Assembly (NCBI GenBank): GCA_002753185.1
Contig: PDZX01000023.1
Span: 1-56,519, forward strand
Reading direction: 5' to 3'
DNA from: Magnetococcales bacterium WMHbin3
GTDB taxonomy: Bacteria > Pseudomonadota > Magnetococcia > Magnetococcales > Magnetaquicoccaceae
DNA length: 56,519 nucleotides
Shown here: positions 8,919 to 17,895 of the stretch, one piece after another
How the letters are laid out: every line of letters starts with the position of its first letter
How positions within the stretch are numbered: the first letter of the stretch is position 1
Made by a program: the position numbers and the translations under genes
The notes under the pieces: generated by a model
Told to the model about the DNA's origin: nothing
The model's input: only the letters and a program-made list of their open reading frames with translations
Database searches by the model: none

Positions 8919-9805
8919 TGCGTCGTATTTGGCTTGGATGCCTTATGTTGTGGAGCGCGGCGGGTTGGGCGGAGAACCACTATGCGGAGTTGCCGGTGGT
9001 CCGGTTGTCCGCTCCCGTGGTGGTGGATGGGGATTTTGCCGACTGGGATGCCCATGGGGTGGGCAAGGGAGAGCGGTTGGCCCTGACCGATTCGGAGTGG
9101 GAGTCTGGCCCCGCGTCGGCGCCCGACGAGGATGACGCACCGTCCAGGGAGTTGCGGGTGCGCACCGCATACCATGAAAATATTTTTTACATGGCGATGG
9201 AGTGGCCCGATGCCACCATGAATGCTTTATACAAGCCGTGGAAATGGGCAGGCGATAGCTACCGGCGCAACCGCGAGGTGGATGACATGCTGGTGGTGCG
9301 CTGGAAACTGGGGGATTCGTTCCATGCCTGCATGCTGGCCAGCATCGCCTACCGTACCGACGTGTGGCGTTGGAGCGCCGGGCGATCGAATCTGTCCGGG
9401 GTTGCCGACGACATGCGGCAAGAGTTTTCCGATCAACCTTTCGATAAGCCGGCGCGGGAATACGAAGGGAACAAGGGGACGGTCTATCTGTTGAACGAGC
9501 CGGACGTCGGTTCTCCTGGCTGGCAGAGCCTGCCTGGCCCCAAGCCGGGATCCGGGCCGGTGGTTGCGAGTATCGCCAAGGCGGGCGATCCCTCCGGCAG
9601 CCGGGCCGATGTGGCCGCCAAGGGCCGCTGGAAGGATGGGGTCTGGCGCGTGGAGATGTCGCGCCGGTTGCGTACCGATGACCCGGAGGATGTGGTGCTG
9701 GAACCGGGCGGGGAGCGGGTGGTGCAGTTTGCGGTGTTTTATGCCGGTTACCGGTTGAGGAAATTCATTACTGCCCCGATGCGGGTACGCTTGCCGAACG
9801 GGTGA
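8918..9805 (+). CDS. exported ethylbenzene dehydrogenase-related (haem-binding-like) protein
   Basis: 295 residues with a signal peptide (MRRIWLGCLMLWSAAGWA, then ENHY). The mature sequence has the pattern of the ethylbenzene dehydrogenase-related family: VVVDGDFADWD near the start, FYMAMEWPDATMN, YKPWKW, and DVWRWSAGRSNLSGVADD. The fold resembles carbohydrate-binding module 9 and, in the dehydrogenase gamma subunit, binds haem b. No molybdopterin or iron-sulfur subunits lie nearby, so it is not part of a dehydrogenase here. The start codon overlaps the stop of the Cache-like gene. The 3' end overlaps the convergent glycosyltransferase gene by 38 bases. Its link to the secretion operon is unexplained. 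Confidence 0.65.
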   Translation: MRRIWLGCLMLWSAAGWAENHYAELPVVRLSAPVVVDGDFADWDAHGVGKGERLALTDSEWESGPASAPDEDDAPSRELRVRTAYHENIFYMAMEWPDATMNALYKPWKWAGDSYRRNREVDDMLVVRWKLGDSFHACMLASIAYRTDVWRWSAGRSNLSGVADDMRQEFSDQPFDKPAREYEGNKGTVYLLNEPDVGSPGWQSLPGPKPGSGPVVASIAKAGDPSGSRADVAAKGRWKDGVWRVEMSRRLRTDDPEDVVLEPGGERVVQFAVFYAGYRLRKFITAPMRVRLPNG

Positions 9806-11423
9806 GGGGGAGCGCCTGGGTCACTTCCCGGATCACTTCGTCCCAGGCGTGAGGCGCGGGCTGGCGGAAGAGGCGCGTGTCGTGGGGATACCATGGCGAG
9901 GTGGCGCCGGTTTGCATCCAGCGCCAGTCGGCCTGCCAGGGGAGCAGGATCCAGCAAGGGGTGCCCAGGGTTGCGGCCAGATGGACGACGGCGGTATCCA
10001 CGCCGATGACCAGATCCAGTTGCGCCACCACCGCCGCCGTGTCCGCGAAATCCCGCAACAGAGGTCCGATGGGGAGCAGGGGTTGGTCCGATGGGGGATG
10101 GGCGGCCTCCTCCTCGCCGTGGCCCTTTTGCAGGCTGATGAAGGTCACTCCTGGGACCTGCCAGAGCGGGGCCAGGAGCGGCAGGCCGGGCAGGGAGCGG
10201 TGGGCATCGACGCCGTTGGCCGGGGAGCCGCGCCAGACCAGCCCGACACGCAATCCCGCGCGGGGCAGGCGCGCCCGCCAGTGGGCGATGCGTTCCCGAT
10301 CCGGGGTCAGGGGGGTGGGCGCGGGGATGGTGTTTTGGTGGCGCGGGATGGAGAGCAGAAAGGTCCAGAAGTCGTGCCGGCCCACCTGGTCGATGCGGTG
10401 GGTGAGGTGATCGACCCCCGGCAGGGTCGCCAGCAGGGGGATCAGAACTTCGTGACAGAGCAGGGTGATGCGGGCTGCTGGCAGGAGAGGCAAAAACCGG
10501 CAGAACTGGATGGCATCGCCGAACCCCTGTTCGCACACCACCAGCAGGGATTTTCCCGTCAGTTCCTCGCCCTGCCACTGGGGAAAGGGCCAGGGATGGG
10601 GGATCACCTGGCGATCCTGGCGTTGCGGGTGGTAGCGGTACTCGTAGAGGGGCCACCCCTCTTGCAGACGTCCGAGGGAGAGGAGCAGCAGCCCCAGGTT
10701 CCAGGAGGCGTCGGCATGGCCCGGATGCAGGCGCAGGGCATGGCGGTAGGCGGCTTCGGCCTCGCGGGAGTGCTTTTGCCCGGCGTGCAGATTGCCTGAC
10801 AGGTTGTGGGTGTCGGCGTTGTTCGGATCGAGTCGCAAGGCGGTCTGGCAGTTCTCCAGTGCCCCGGCATGGCGTTCCTGTTGGGAGAGGATATGACACA
10901 GGTTTATATGTGCCTCCACCATGTCGGGTTGCAGGCGCAGGGCGTGGCGGCAGGCCTGTTCGGCGGGTTCGAGTGTGCCCAATTCCCGCAACAGGATGCT
11001 GAGATTATAAAATGCCAGGGCGTGGTTCGGATCCAGGCGCGTGGACCGGTGATAGGCGTCGATGGCCTCGGTGTGGCGTTGTTGCTCCTTGAGGAGGTTG
11101 CCGAGGTTGTTGTGGGCGTCGGCATCGTGCGGTGCCAGATCGACGAGGCGCCGGAAGCACGTTTCCGCTTCGTAGGGGCGTTGACGTTGCGCCAGGAGGA
11201 TGCCGAGCCGTTCCAGGGCGTGGGCATTGTCCGGGTCCATGGTCAGTGCCCGTCGCCAAAGCTGTTCCGCCTGATGTTCCTGCCCCAGTCGCAGATGGCA
11301 TTCGGCGGTCAGGTTCAAGAGCATCGGGTCGGGATCGGCCAGCAGGGGTTGGGCTGCGGCCAGGGCTTCGTGCAGTTGGCCTTGGGCGTAGTGGGCGAAG
11401 ATGCGTTCGATGGTGAGGCTCAT
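9768..11423 (-). CDS. TPR-repeat protein fused to a GT9-like glycosyltransferase domain
   Basis: 551 residues. The N-terminal half (about 1-265) is six to seven tetratricopeptide repeats (for example DAHNNLGNLLKEQQRHTEAI). The C-terminal half resembles heptosyltransferase-type GT9 domains, with LLVVCEQGFGDAIQFCRFL, RVGLVWRGSP, DAHRSLPGLPLL and LDLVIGVDTAVVHLAATLG. Such fusions are thought to glycosylate proteins or surface glycans; acceptor and donor cannot be read here. A paralogue lies at 35916-37958. No strong Shine-Dalgarno sequence precedes ATG 11423, but a perfect AT-rich inverted repeat lies 17 bases upstream. The 3' end overlaps the convergent upstream gene by 38 bases. Confidence 0.88.
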   Translation of the reverse strand: MSLTIERIFAHYAQGQLHEALAAAQPLLADPDPMLLNLTAECHLRLGQEHQAEQLWRRALTMDPDNAHALERLGILLAQRQRPYEAETCFRRLVDLAPHDADAHNNLGNLLKEQQRHTEAIDAYHRSTRLDPNHALAFYNLSILLRELGTLEPAEQACRHALRLQPDMVEAHINLCHILSQQERHAGALENCQTALRLDPNNADTHNLSGNLHAGQKHSREAEAAYRHALRLHPGHADASWNLGLLLLSLGRLQEGWPLYEYRYHPQRQDRQVIPHPWPFPQWQGEELTGKSLLVVCEQGFGDAIQFCRFLPLLPAARITLLCHEVLIPLLATLPGVDHLTHRIDQVGRHDFWTFLLSIPRHQNTIPAPTPLTPDRERIAHWRARLPRAGLRVGLVWRGSPANGVDAHRSLPGLPLLAPLWQVPGVTFISLQKGHGEEEAAHPPSDQPLLPIGPLLRDFADTAAVVAQLDLVIGVDTAVVHLAATLGTPCWILLPWQADWRWMQTGATSPWYPHDTRLFRQPAPHAWDEVIREVTQALPLTRSASVPASGQ

Positions 11424-11439
11424 GGAGGTGGTGAAGGAG

Positions 11440-11457
11440 AAATTATTTGAATAATTT
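11440..11457. promoter_or_regulatory. AT-rich perfect inverted repeat upstream of the TPR-glycosyltransferase gene
   Basis: AAATTATT-TG-AATAATTT is a perfect inverted repeat with 8-base arms and a 2-base centre, 17 bases before the ATG at 11423. It could be an operator or an AT-rich promoter element. No partner regulator is encoded next to it. Confidence 0.35.
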
Positions 11458-11548
11458 GCATTGGTCAGGATGGCGGTTCAAAGACGTTCATGGAACATGA
11501 TGTACTGCGAGCAAAATGTCAAAGGCAAAATCAAGGACGAACCATCGT

Positions 11549-11586
11549 CTCATCTCCTCTTCGCGTGCATGCGAGGAGGAGATGAG
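11549..11586. repeat. long hairpin downstream of nhaD
   Basis: CTCATCTCCTC (11549-11559) pairs perfectly with GAGGAGATGAG (11576-11586). A T/G wobble and an inner TCGC/GCGA stem extend it to 16 pairs around the loop GTGCAT. It sits 10 bases beyond the nhaD stop. There is no T-run on either side, so it is not a classical intrinsic terminator. An RNA-stabilising or rho-assisted 3' end is more likely. Confidence 0.6.
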
Positions 11587-11596
11587 AGAGGCTTGG

Positions 11597-12892
11597 TCAC
11601 CGTTCGCCGGTCGTCGCGGCGTCGTGGATGGCGGGTTGGGTCGCGGCCGGGTTGCCGTTGTGATAGCGGTCCATGGTCGGATGCCATCCCACCAGCGCGA
11701 GCATGGCCAGAAAGCCGATGATGTAGGCGATCGTGACATGCCAGCCGTGGCGCAGCCAGTTCACCACCGATCTGGCTTCCGGAAAATGGCTGGAAAGCGC
11801 CACGCCCGCCGAGGAGCCGAACCAGATCATGGAGCCGCCGAAGCCGACGGCGTAGGCCAGTACGCCCCAGTCGTATCCGCCCTGCTTGATGGCGAGGGCA
11901 GTCAGGGGGATGTTGTCGAATACCGCAGAGACGAAACCCAGGCCAAAGGCGGTCTGCCACGAGGCGACGGGGAGTTTTTCCACCGGCATCAACGAGGCGC
12001 ACAGCACCAGGGAGAGCAGGAACAGACTCCCCTTGAAGGTCTCCGGCATCAGTTCCCAGGCCGGTTTGCGGATCGGCGCCGTGGCCAGGATCGCCACCCA
12101 GACCGCCACGCCGATGAAGGGAAAGGTGTCCGAAATTTCGTTGTAATGGACGTTGACCAGAATGTTGACGACAATCGCCATCACCAGAATGATGGCCACG
12201 ATCATCGCCCGCGCCCAGTCGATGGGGGCCTCCCCGGAGGCAGTGGCGCTGATGGGGGAGAGTTTGTGCTGTTGCATCGCCGCCGGCACCCCGCACAGCA
12301 CCAGCGCCACGATGGCGGCTGTATAAGCATGCACGACCGCCAGGGGGCTGATGCCGGCGATCCACATCATGGTGGTGGTGGTGTCACCCACCACGCTGCC
12401 GGCCCCCCCGGCATTGGATGCCGCCACGATCGCCGCCAGATAGCCAACATGCACCTGCCCCCGGAAGACGATGGTGGCGATGCTGCCGCCGATCAGGGCT
12501 GCCGCGATGTTGTCGAGAAAACTCGACAGGATGAAAATGAGCAACAACAGGGCGAATCCCCCCATCCAGCCGCCGGGCAGAAAGCGTGGCAGCAGATCCG
12601 GGATTTTGCTCTGCTCGAAGTGGTTGGAGAGCAGCGCGAACCCCATCAACAGGCAAAAGAGATTGGCCAGAATCACCCATTCGTGCTGGAAGTGCGCCAG
12701 CATCCCGGACAAACCGGCGCCATGCTGGAAGCCGGTGAAGACCAGTTTGTGGAACAGGATGGCCGCCACCCCGGTCAGCGCCACCTGGAGGGTGTGGTTG
12801 TGAAAGACGGCCACTCCTGCCAACACCACGGCGAACAGGAGGAACTCCACCGGCACGCCGAATGCCATGGGACCGACGAATTGCGTGGTCAT
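11597..12892 (-). CDS. nhaD: NhaD-type sodium:proton antiporter (CitM/ArsB ion transporter superfamily)
   Basis: 431 residues with about 11-13 hydrophobic segments. The family pattern includes FLDNIAAALIGGSIA in the first half, DNIPLTALAIKQGG in the second half, and ASNAGGAGSVVGDTTTTMMW in the middle. NhaD antiporters exchange Na+ or Li+ for H+ at the inner membrane. ATG 12892 lies 7 bases after the Sel1 gene stop; a longer N-terminus reading into that gene is open but less likely. It is the last gene of the DUF47-PiT operon, which suggests that phosphate uptake and sodium balance are linked (inference). A long hairpin follows the stop. Confidence 0.85.
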   Translation of the reverse strand: MTTQFVGPMAFGVPVEFLLFAVVLAGVAVFHNHTLQVALTGVAAILFHKLVFTGFQHGAGLSGMLAHFQHEWVILANLFCLLMGFALLSNHFEQSKIPDLLPRFLPGGWMGGFALLLLIFILSSFLDNIAAALIGGSIATIVFRGQVHVGYLAAIVAASNAGGAGSVVGDTTTTMMWIAGISPLAVVHAYTAAIVALVLCGVPAAMQQHKLSPISATASGEAPIDWARAMIVAIILVMAIVVNILVNVHYNEISDTFPFIGVAVWVAILATAPIRKPAWELMPETFKGSLFLLSLVLCASLMPVEKLPVASWQTAFGLGFVSAVFDNIPLTALAIKQGGYDWGVLAYAVGFGGSMIWFGSSAGVALSSHFPEARSVVNWLRHGWHVTIAYIIGFLAMLALVGWHPTMDRYHNGNPAATQPAIHDAATTGER

Positions 12893-12899
12893 CGTCTGG

Positions 12900-13244
12900 T
12901 CATGCCGCCAGCGCCCGCTCATCGGCCTGACGGTTGGCCTGGGCGAGTTGTTGCGGCGTGAGGGCAGGACAGAGACGGTCACGCTCCTCGATGGCGATTT
13001 CGTCTCCGTTTCTGGCGGCCAACTCCAGCCACATGAGGGCGTTCACCGGATCGACCGGGGTGCCCTGACCGTTGCGCAGCATGATGGCCAGGTTGATTTG
13101 GGCCTGCGGGTCGCCGCGCTGGGCCAGGGACTCGAATTGCGTCAGGGCATTCGGATAGTCTTGGCTCTCATAGGCGCGTACCGCGTCCGAAAATTCTTTG
13201 TCTTGCTCGTCCAGGAACAGTTCAACAATACTAGTTTTTTTCAT
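12900..13244 (-). CDS. small Sel1-repeat protein
   Basis: 114 residues with two Sel1-like helical repeats: AYESQDYPNALTQFESLAQ followed by GDPQAQINLAIMLRNGQGTP and NALMWLELAARNGDE. Sel1/TPR-like solenoids bind other proteins. No signal peptide or membrane helix is visible, so it is probably cytoplasmic. GAAGGAGA lies 7 bases before the ATG. It lies between the PhoU-like gene and nhaD in one operon and may be an adaptor for a transporter; that role is inference. Confidence 0.75.
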   Translation of the reverse strand: MKKTSIVELFLDEQDKEFSDAVRAYESQDYPNALTQFESLAQRGDPQAQINLAIMLRNGQGTPVDPVNALMWLELAARNGDEIAIEERDRLCPALTPQQLAQANRQADERALAA

Positions 13245-13286
13245 GGCAGGTCTCCTTCATGGGATGATCGACTGGGGAAAAAGAAA

Positions 13287-13994
13287 TCAAGGTTGCAGAC
13301 GCAGCGCCTTGCGTCCGAGATTGCGTTTGCGCACCGCCGCCAGGGCGAGCATGGCGTCGCGGGCTGCCTCCATCTGGCGCTTGACATCGAGCAGGCAGCG
13401 ATGGATCGTCCAGGTTCTGATCATGACGAGCACCATCCCGGTGGTGACCTGTTCGCTCCAGCGCTCCGGGGCGAGCAGTTCGCTCGTGGAATGCACGCAG
13501 TGCTCTTCGATGGCATCCACCCGTTCGCTGATCTCCATGGCGTGGGGGGTGATATTGGCCTTGCGGTTTGCAAGCAGGGCGAAGCCATTGGTCAATGCCT
13601 CGGCGCCTGCCAGCAGCAGGTTGCCCATGGAGGCCAGTCGTGGGTCCGGGCCGAGGCCAAGGGCGTCGATTTCGTGCAGGATGTCGTCGATGCCATGGAT
13701 CAGGGCATCCAGGGCCAACGTGGCGCGCAGCCATTCGTTGCGTTCGAGGGGCGGACAGCGGCTGAGCAACTCCAGATTTCGTATCATGACCGCTGCCCGT
13801 TCCCCCTGGTGGAGGGCTTCCATGGCGCAAGGCGCGCTGTGATGCCGACCGTTCGATCCCAATCGGCCCGCCAACCGTTCTGCGGCGTGCGTGAGCAGTG
13901 TACCCTGGTCGGCGAGCAGATTGTCGCAGTGCGCTATGCCAGCGACAATCGATCGGACCATGAGATCGATATTGGTGGGAATCTCCTTGTCCAT
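13287..13994 (-). CDS. helical PhoU-like protein of the phosphate transport operon
   Basis: 235 residues, almost entirely helical, without signal peptide or membrane segment. The N-terminus reads MDKEIPTNIDLMVRSIVAGI. The size and repeated amphipathic helices recall PhoU/DUF47 proteins, but no metal-binding E(D)xxxD motif is clear, so the family call is weak. ATG 13994 has GGAGGC five bases upstream, which favours it over the in-frame ATG at 14006. It lies 34 bases after the PiT transporter gene. Confidence 0.6.
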   Translation of the reverse strand: MDKEIPTNIDLMVRSIVAGIAHCDNLLADQGTLLTHAAERLAGRLGSNGRHHSAPCAMEALHQGERAAVMIRNLELLSRCPPLERNEWLRATLALDALIHGIDDILHEIDALGLGPDPRLASMGNLLLAGAEALTNGFALLANRKANITPHAMEISERVDAIEEHCVHSTSELLAPERWSEQVTTGMVLVMIRTWTIHRCLLDVKRQMEAARDAMLALAAVRKRNLGRKALRLQP

Positions 13995-14028
13995 GGAAGC
14001 CTCCATTCGTTTGGATCGGGTCTGGTGG

Positions 14029-15504
14029 TTATTTCATCTTGGCGGTGTAAAGATCCAGGACGATCTCCAGACGGTGATCCACTTCCTTGTTGTAGGGTTT
14101 GTTGAGAACCGTTCTTTCCTTCATGCGCCAGGTTTCGGAGTTTTGCGCCATGGCATCCACCAACTGCCAGCGATACTTGAAGGTTTTGCCGGCCAGTGCC
14201 CTGACCGCGTCGATCTGCGGTCTGGTCAGCAGGCCACCCTTTTCCAGTTCCGGAAATCTGGACGGATCCACGGTGATCTCTTCGATCTTGGCGTCCTGCA
14301 CGAAGCGCAGTTCGGGCTTGTATTCGGCGTGGGGCAACAGGGTGTCCACTTCGTTTTTGAGCGCACCGGAGGTGGAATACTTCTTGCCGATGAGCGACTG
14401 GAGGGATTTGACGTCCAGGTGTTTGGCATGCCGTTCCAGGAGGGGTTGGGAGACTTCGAATTCCACCGACTGGAAGACGGTGATGGCAAAGACGTTCTGG
14501 ATCAGGAACAACATGAAGAAGCTGGCGATCGCCGACACGATCGGGGTCTGCACCCAGGCCACCACGATGCGTCCCGTGACGCCCCAACGGATGTTGCTGG
14601 CGTTTTTGATCAGGCCGATGCCGATGACACCGCCGACCACCGCCTGGGAACTGGAGACCGGCACCAGCGGGATGGTCGGCAGCCCCAGGGAGGCCAGGAA
14701 GTATTCCAGATCCTCCGACGCGAAGAGAAACAGCACCAGCGAGGTGGACAGCACCACCACCACCGCCCCCACCGGGGTCAGGGGGGCGATGCTGTCGCCC
14801 ACGGTCATCATGACCCTTTTGCCATAGGTGTAGACGCCCGCCGCGATGGCGATGCTGCCGACGGCGAAGAGAATCTGCAGGCCGGACAAAAAGCCCACAT
14901 CACCGAATGGATTGGCGCCGATGAACACCCCCATGACATTGGCGATGTTGTTGGCCCCCAGGGAATAGGCGCCCAGCACCCCGGCGAACAGCAGGGCGTA
15001 GCGGGTGAAGGCGTCCAGCGAGATGAGGTGGAATTTCTGCTGGTTGAGCCACCACATCACCCCCTTGTACATGAAGTAGCTGAAAATGGCGGTCAGGACC
15101 GGACTCAGGAACCAGGTTCCCACGATGGTCTTGAAGACGCTGAAGTCCGTGGCCATGCCGGTGAAGAAGTTCCAGCCGATGATGGCCCCGACGATGGCCT
15201 GGGTGGTGGAGACCGGCAGTCCCAGGATGGTCAGCCAGGCGACCACGGCCGCAGCGGCAAAGGCCGCGACGAAGGCGCCGCCCAGGGCATTGATGTCACC
15301 CAGTTTGGAGAGGGTGTGGGCCGCCCCGGCGCCGCTGATCACCGCGCCCAGGAGCACGAAGATCGAACAGATCAGGGCGGCGGTGGTGAATTTGATCATG
15401 CGTGTGCCAACCGCAGTGCCGAATATGTTGGCCGCGTCGTTGGCGCCCAGTGACCAGCCGAGAAACAGGCCGCTGGACATGAAAAACAGAACGGAAAGTT
15501 CCAT
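14029..15504 (-). CDS. pit: PiT-family low-affinity phosphate transporter
   Basis: 491 residues. Two inverted halves carry the PiT signatures: GANDAANIFGTAVGT near the N-terminus and SLGANNIANVMGVFIGAN in the second half, with PVSTTQAIVGAIIGW and PVSSSQAVVGGVIGIG as the paired re-entrant motifs. It should import inorganic phosphate or metal-phosphate with H+ or Na+. The last about 115 residues form a soluble cytoplasmic extension that short PiT proteins lack. I chose ATG 15504 (MELSVLF) because the family starts there; CGGAGT lies upstream. It is cotranscribed with DUF47, 35 bases upstream. Confidence 0.92.
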   Translation of the reverse strand: MELSVLFFMSSGLFLGWSLGANDAANIFGTAVGTRMIKFTTAALICSIFVLLGAVISGAGAAHTLSKLGDINALGGAFVAAFAAAAVVAWLTILGLPVSTTQAIVGAIIGWNFFTGMATDFSVFKTIVGTWFLSPVLTAIFSYFMYKGVMWWLNQQKFHLISLDAFTRYALLFAGVLGAYSLGANNIANVMGVFIGANPFGDVGFLSGLQILFAVGSIAIAAGVYTYGKRVMMTVGDSIAPLTPVGAVVVVLSTSLVLFLFASEDLEYFLASLGLPTIPLVPVSSSQAVVGGVIGIGLIKNASNIRWGVTGRIVVAWVQTPIVSAIASFFMLFLIQNVFAITVFQSVEFEVSQPLLERHAKHLDVKSLQSLIGKKYSTSGALKNEVDTLLPHAEYKPELRFVQDAKIEEITVDPSRFPELEKGGLLTRPQIDAVRALAGKTFKYRWQLVDAMAQNSETWRMKERTVLNKPYNKEVDHRLEIVLDLYTAKMK

Positions 15505-15539
15505 GTTTGCTTGACTCCGAATTGTGGCCTGAAATCGAA

Positions 15540-16205
15540 TCAGGCGGCCCGTTTGATCGTATAGATGGCCAGGAAATCGCACACGTCTTCCGCTTCGTTG
15601 GCCAACTGGTCGATCTTGTCCACGAAGTTGCGCAGATGGGACTTCTGGTCGAGGGGCAGATCGGATTTGAAGATGGCGGTCTTCAAGGCGATGCAGATTT
15701 TGTCCGCCTCTTTTTCGTAGAGCATCACCTTGTGGGAGTGGTCACGCACTGCCTTGATGTCGCGGAAGAAGGCCCGCGTGGACATCACGCACGACTCGAC
15801 GCACAAGGCCACCTGTTCGCACAGCATCTTCAGTTCCTTGTGGTTTTCAGCCGGGAATTGGGGATTCTCGATGGAGAAGTTGATCAGGTTTTCCTCGAAC
15901 AGGTTGATCAGGTTGTCCAGGTCTTCCAGCAGGCTCAGGATGTCGCCGCGAAAATCCGGGATGAGGGCCTGTTCGTACAGTTCGGTTTCGATATCGCGGC
16001 GCAGGCTGTCCGCATGGGACTCCTTGCTGTTGACCTCTTTCACCTTCTGCTGGAAGGCCGCCGCGCCATTGCCGCCCGCTTCCAGGAAATAGGTGATGGC
16101 CGCCTTGAAGAAAATGTTGCATTCAGACAAAACGTCAAGGAATTCATCGACTTTGTGTTCGAGTGCCTTGGTTTTTCCGAACAAAGAGAGATTGGCTGTG
16201 TTCAT
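15540..16205 (-). CDS. DUF47 (TIGR00153) PhoU-like regulator of the PiT transporter
   Basis: 221 residues, all-helical, with the typical start MNTANLSLFGKTKALEHKVDEFLD and the conserved acidic patches ESHADSLRRDIETELYE and EKEADKICIAL. DUF47 proteins are almost always encoded beside PiT transporters and are thought to modulate them, as here. AAGGAAA lies 6-7 bases before the ATG. It is the first gene of the operon DUF47-pit-PhoU-like-Sel1-nhaD. Confidence 0.92.
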   Translation of the reverse strand: MNTANLSLFGKTKALEHKVDEFLDVLSECNIFFKAAITYFLEAGGNGAAAFQQKVKEVNSKESHADSLRRDIETELYEQALIPDFRGDILSLLEDLDNLINLFEENLINFSIENPQFPAENHKELKMLCEQVALCVESCVMSTRAFFRDIKAVRDHSHKVMLYEKEADKICIALKTAIFKSDLPLDQKSHLRNFVDKIDQLANEAEDVCDFLAIYTIKRAA

Positions 16206-16470
16206 AACGTTTCCTTATTCTTCCGATTGAAAGTTTTGCCATTCTGGCATCCATGTGTCGAGATTCCATCTCAGGATTCGTGCCAAGGGGAAGAACAGGA
16301 ATTTGTGTTTTACAATCAATAGGTTACCAAGACAGTCATCGCTTGCCGGGGGTGAAAAAAAATTTTCACGGACATGGGGATTGCATGTTTATGCATTGAA
16401 AAACAAAAAAAAAGCCTCGGACAAATCTCGCGAGGCTTTACAGGGGGCAGGGAAGCGGATCAGACCGATT
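16206..16470. other. intergenic region between the phosphate operon and the NtrC terminator
   Basis: 265 bases, more AT-rich than its surroundings, with A-runs at about 16350-16370 and 16401-16413. It must hold the promoter of the DUF47 operon (minus strand), but I see no convincing -35/-10 pair or Pho box. The only clear element is the terminator at 16405-16440. Confidence 0.5.
16405..16440 (-). terminator. intrinsic terminator of the nadB-kinase-regulator operon
   Basis: Read on the minus strand, AAGCCTCG and CGAGGCTT form a stem around GCGAGATTTGTC, followed by a run of about nine T. It lies about 30 bases after the stop of the NtrC-type gene. Confidence 0.85.
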
Positions 16471-17891
<1,421 letters not shown>

Positions 17892-17895
<4 letters not shown>

